NCBI GenBank assembly: GCA_011524805.1
Contig: WTJO01000063.1
Coordinates: forward strand, 21,468-30,065
DNA length: 8,598 bases
Source of the DNA: Alphaproteobacteria bacterium
GTDB lineage: Bacteria > Pseudomonadota > Alphaproteobacteria > Puniceispirillales > Puniceispirillaceae
Direction: 5' to 3'
Shown here: one piece after another, positions 7,347 through 8,598 of the stretch
Position numbering within the stretch: the first letter of the stretch is position 1
Layout of the letters: each line of letters begins with the position of its first letter
The notes under the pieces: generated by a model
The model's database searches: none
Seen by the model: the letters and a program-made list of their open reading frames with translations, nothing else
Told to the model about the DNA's origin: nothing
Position numbers and translations under genes: made by a program

Positions 7347-7375
7347 CTGAAAACTGCAAATTTGCCGCCTATCAT
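7347..7375 (+). promoter_or_regulatory. Candidate promoter for the atpHA... operon, with palindrome in spacer
   Basis: CTGAAA (7347-7352, 4 of 6) and TATCAT (7370-7375, 5 of 6) are separated by exactly 17 bp. The perfect palindrome GCAAATTTGC (7356-7365) fills the middle of the spacer. Transcription would start near 7382, giving a leader of about 200 nt before the atpH start at 7581. This is the best sigma-70-like pair I could find in the 275-bp priA-atpH gap. Confidence 0.35.
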
Positions 7376-7422
7376 ACGAACAGGGGATGAATCACAGGAT
7401 AAATTGCCGCAGAATCAACTTT

Positions 7423-7575
7423 TTTAAGACGGGTCTACTTGTTTTTCACTAAGGGTTATGGTACTCCCCAACCATCAAAATTATTTTGCTGATACGCTGT
7501 TTTGATATCGTGGCACAGCGCGCCATTTCGAAACAGGCTGAAAATGTCAGATGATGAATTTATTTAAGAGGGTCT
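7423..7575 (+). repeat. Near-direct repeat in the atpH leader
   Basis: TTTAAGACGGGTCT (7423-7436) recurs as TTTAAGAGGGTCT (7563-7575), identical apart from one extra C in the first copy, 140 bp apart. The second copy includes the GAGGG that serves as the atpH ribosome-binding site. The interval 7437-7562 holds no convincing gene. It may be a partial duplication of the leader or chance. Confidence 0.4.
7568..7572 (+). promoter_or_regulatory. Ribosome-binding site of atpH
   Basis: GAGGG lies 8 nt before the GTG at 7581 and decides this non-ATG start. The next residues (SSNAKGLAGRYAGALYEL) match the usual N-terminus of the ATP synthase delta subunit. No upstream ATG in frame has a comparable site. 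Confidence 0.7.
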
Positions 7576-7580
7576 GAGAC

Positions 7581-8135
7581 GTGAGCTCAAATGCAAAAGG
7601 TCTTGCTGGACGGTATGCAGGCGCACTTTATGAATTGTGCGTCGAAGCGAAAGCAACAGATAATGTACTTTCAGACCTGAAAGCTATCCAGTCACTGATT
7701 ACAGAACATGAATCTCTTGCCCAGCTAGTAAGCTCGCCTGTCTATTCCAGAGATGAGCAAGCTGCCGCCATGCTGGCAATCGCAAACAAAGCTGGCGCAC
7801 ATCAGCTCACAGCCAATTTTATTGGCGCTGTCGCGCAAAATGGCCGTCTGTTTGCGCTTTCACATATTATTGACGCTTTTGCTGCAGAAGTTGCCTTTCG
7901 TAATGGCGAGATTTCAGCAGAAGTTATCAGCGCAGTTGCACTTGACGATGCACGCGAAGCGCTGGTCAAAAAGACAGTCTCAGATATTGCTGGGTCTGAA
8001 AAAATATCGCTGGAAATGAAGGTTGATCCTGCATTAATCGGCGGTCTTGTGGTGCGTATTGGTTCCCGTTTAATCGATACTTCAATCAAAACCAAACTTA
8101 GCCGGCTTGAAGCCGCAATGAAGGGTGTAGCGTGA
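7581..8135 (+). CDS. atpH: F1Fo ATP synthase subunit delta (OSCP homologue)
   Basis: The delta subunit sits on top of F1 and ties the catalytic head to the peripheral stalk (b subunits) at the cytoplasmic face of the membrane. The 184-residue length is typical. The N-terminal helical domain opens with GLAGRYAGALYELCVEA, the family's hallmark start. The C-terminal end, VDPALIGGLVVRIGSRLIDTS followed by KTKLSRLEAAM, is the conserved delta/OSCP signature. Translation starts at GTG 7581, supported by GAGGG 8 nt upstream. The TGA stop (8133-8135) overlaps the atpA ATG (8135-8137) as TGATG, so translational coupling is expected. Finding delta directly before alpha, with the Fo genes elsewhere, is the normal alphaproteobacterial arrangement of a split atp operon. 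Expression is probably driven from the 275-bp region upstream. Confidence 0.97.
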   Translation: MSSNAKGLAGRYAGALYELCVEAKATDNVLSDLKAIQSLITEHESLAQLVSSPVYSRDEQAAAMLAIANKAGAHQLTANFIGAVAQNGRLFALSHIIDAFAAEVAFRNGEISAEVISAVALDDAREALVKKTVSDIAGSEKISLEMKVDPALIGGLVVRIGSRLIDTSIKTKLSRLEAAMKGVA

Positions 8136-8598
8136 TGGATATTCGTGCGGCTGAAATTTCAGCAATCCTCAAGGATCAAATTACGAACTTTGGCAGTGAC
8201 GCCGAGGTGACAGAAGTTGGTCGGGTATTGTCTGTGGGTGATGGTATCGCCCGTGTATACGGTCTTGACCAGGTGCAAGCCGGTGAGCTTGTAGAATTTG
8301 ACGGTGGCATCAAAGGGATGGCACTGAACCTTGAGACAGACAATGTCGGTGTGGTTATCTTTGGCAATGACAGAGGCATTAAAGAAGGCGATACCGTGCG
8401 CCGTACCTCTGCGATTGTGGATGCGCCTGTGGGGATGGGTCTTCTGGGACGTGTTGTTGACGCGCTTGGTAACCCGATTGACGGCAAAGGCCCTATCAAA
8501 AAGGTCAAGCGGTCGCGTGTTGAGGTGAAAGCACCTGGCATTATGCCGCGCCAGTCAGTGCATGAGCCAATGCAGACAGGCCTGAAGGCGATTGACAG
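8135..8598 (+). CDS. atpA: F1Fo ATP synthase subunit alpha, 3' truncated by window
   Basis: This is the non-catalytic nucleotide-binding subunit of the F1 hexamer. The first 154 codons and two bases are present. They cover the N-terminal helix (MDIRAAEISAILKDQI) that contacts delta and the peripheral stalk, then the beta-barrel domain with VLSVGDGIARVYGL, ELVEFDGGIKGMALNLE and VGVVIFG. The beginning of the nucleotide-binding domain follows, with PVGMGLLGRVVDALGNPIDG and APGIMPRQSVHEPMQTGLKAID. The P-loop lies beyond the right edge, so its integrity cannot be checked. The start ATG overlaps the atpH stop, and AAGGG at 8121-8125 is the likely ribosome site inside the end of atpH. The reading frame is open to position 8598. 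Confidence 0.97.
   Translation, partial: MDIRAAEISAILKDQITNFGSDAEVTEVGRVLSVGDGIARVYGLDQVQAGELVEFDGGIKGMALNLETDNVGVVIFGNDRGIKEGDTVRRTSAIVDAPVGMGLLGRVVDALGNPIDGKGPIKKVKRSRVEVKAPGIMPRQSVHEPMQTGLKAID

Noticed and set aside
7458..7505. A 15-codon frame (MVLPNHQNYFADTLF) in the atp leader as a possible leader peptide.
   Set aside because: The AAGGG before it is only 2 nt from the ATG, too close for efficient initiation, and the peptide has no regulatory codon run. Chance is more likely.
7306..7580. A possible small RNA or riboswitch in the 275-bp priA-atpH gap.
   Set aside because: Apart from the weak terminator-like stem, the 10-bp palindrome and the near-direct repeat, I see only 4-5 bp stems and no known riboswitch core.
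1..8598. The hexamer ACAGGC/GCCTGT appears about 31 times by hand count on both strands, where about 4 would be expected by uniform chance, which suggested an uptake or orienting sequence.
   Set aside because: CTGGCA/TGCCAG is similarly frequent (about 30), so the excess looks like general codon and oligomer bias (frequent CTG, CAG, ACA, GGC, GCA codons). A Markov-corrected genome-wide count would be needed to revive it.

Overview
The window reads as a stretch of alphaproteobacterial core chromosome. Every gene is a recognisable housekeeping gene, and base composition looks near 50% G+C by eye. The gene order (2-oxoglutarate dehydrogenase E2 and E3, then xerC, a DUF484 gene, a small transaldolase, priA, then the F1 ATP synthase genes atpH and atpA) resembles what I recall from Rhodospirillales-type genomes. 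A moderate-G+C marine relative such as the SAR116 group is plausible, but that placement is an inference from gene order and composition only.

Layout. Positions 1-2375 (+) hold the 3' part of sucB (odhB) followed by a complete lpdA, probably the end of a sucAB-lpd operon. Positions 2410-4725 (-) hold three genes read right to left: a transaldolase, a DUF484 protein and the tyrosine recombinase XerC. They converge on lpdA with only 34 bp between the stop codons. A 225-bp divergent region (4726-4950) separates this operon from priA (4951-7305, +), the replication-restart helicase. A 275-bp leader region (7306-7580) then precedes atpH and atpA (+); atpA runs off the right edge. The atpH stop and atpA start overlap.

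Function. The ends of the window serve energy metabolism (TCA-cycle E2/E3 and ATP synthase). The middle holds chromosome maintenance (XerC for dimer resolution, PriA for fork restart) and one pentose-phosphate enzyme. The small 'fructose-6-phosphate aldolase-like' protein carries Glu57 and Phe129 where the aldolase FSA has Gln59 and Tyr131, so transaldolase is the better call.

I found no mobile element, CRISPR array, RNA gene, toxin-antitoxin pair or evident undescribed system. The observations worth a second look are in the two longer intergenic regions: perfect 10-bp palindromes lying in the spacers of candidate promoters, and a near-repeated leader motif before atpH. Others are the transaldolase residue signature and an insertion in PriA. 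Promoter and terminator calls were made by eye and are tentative.
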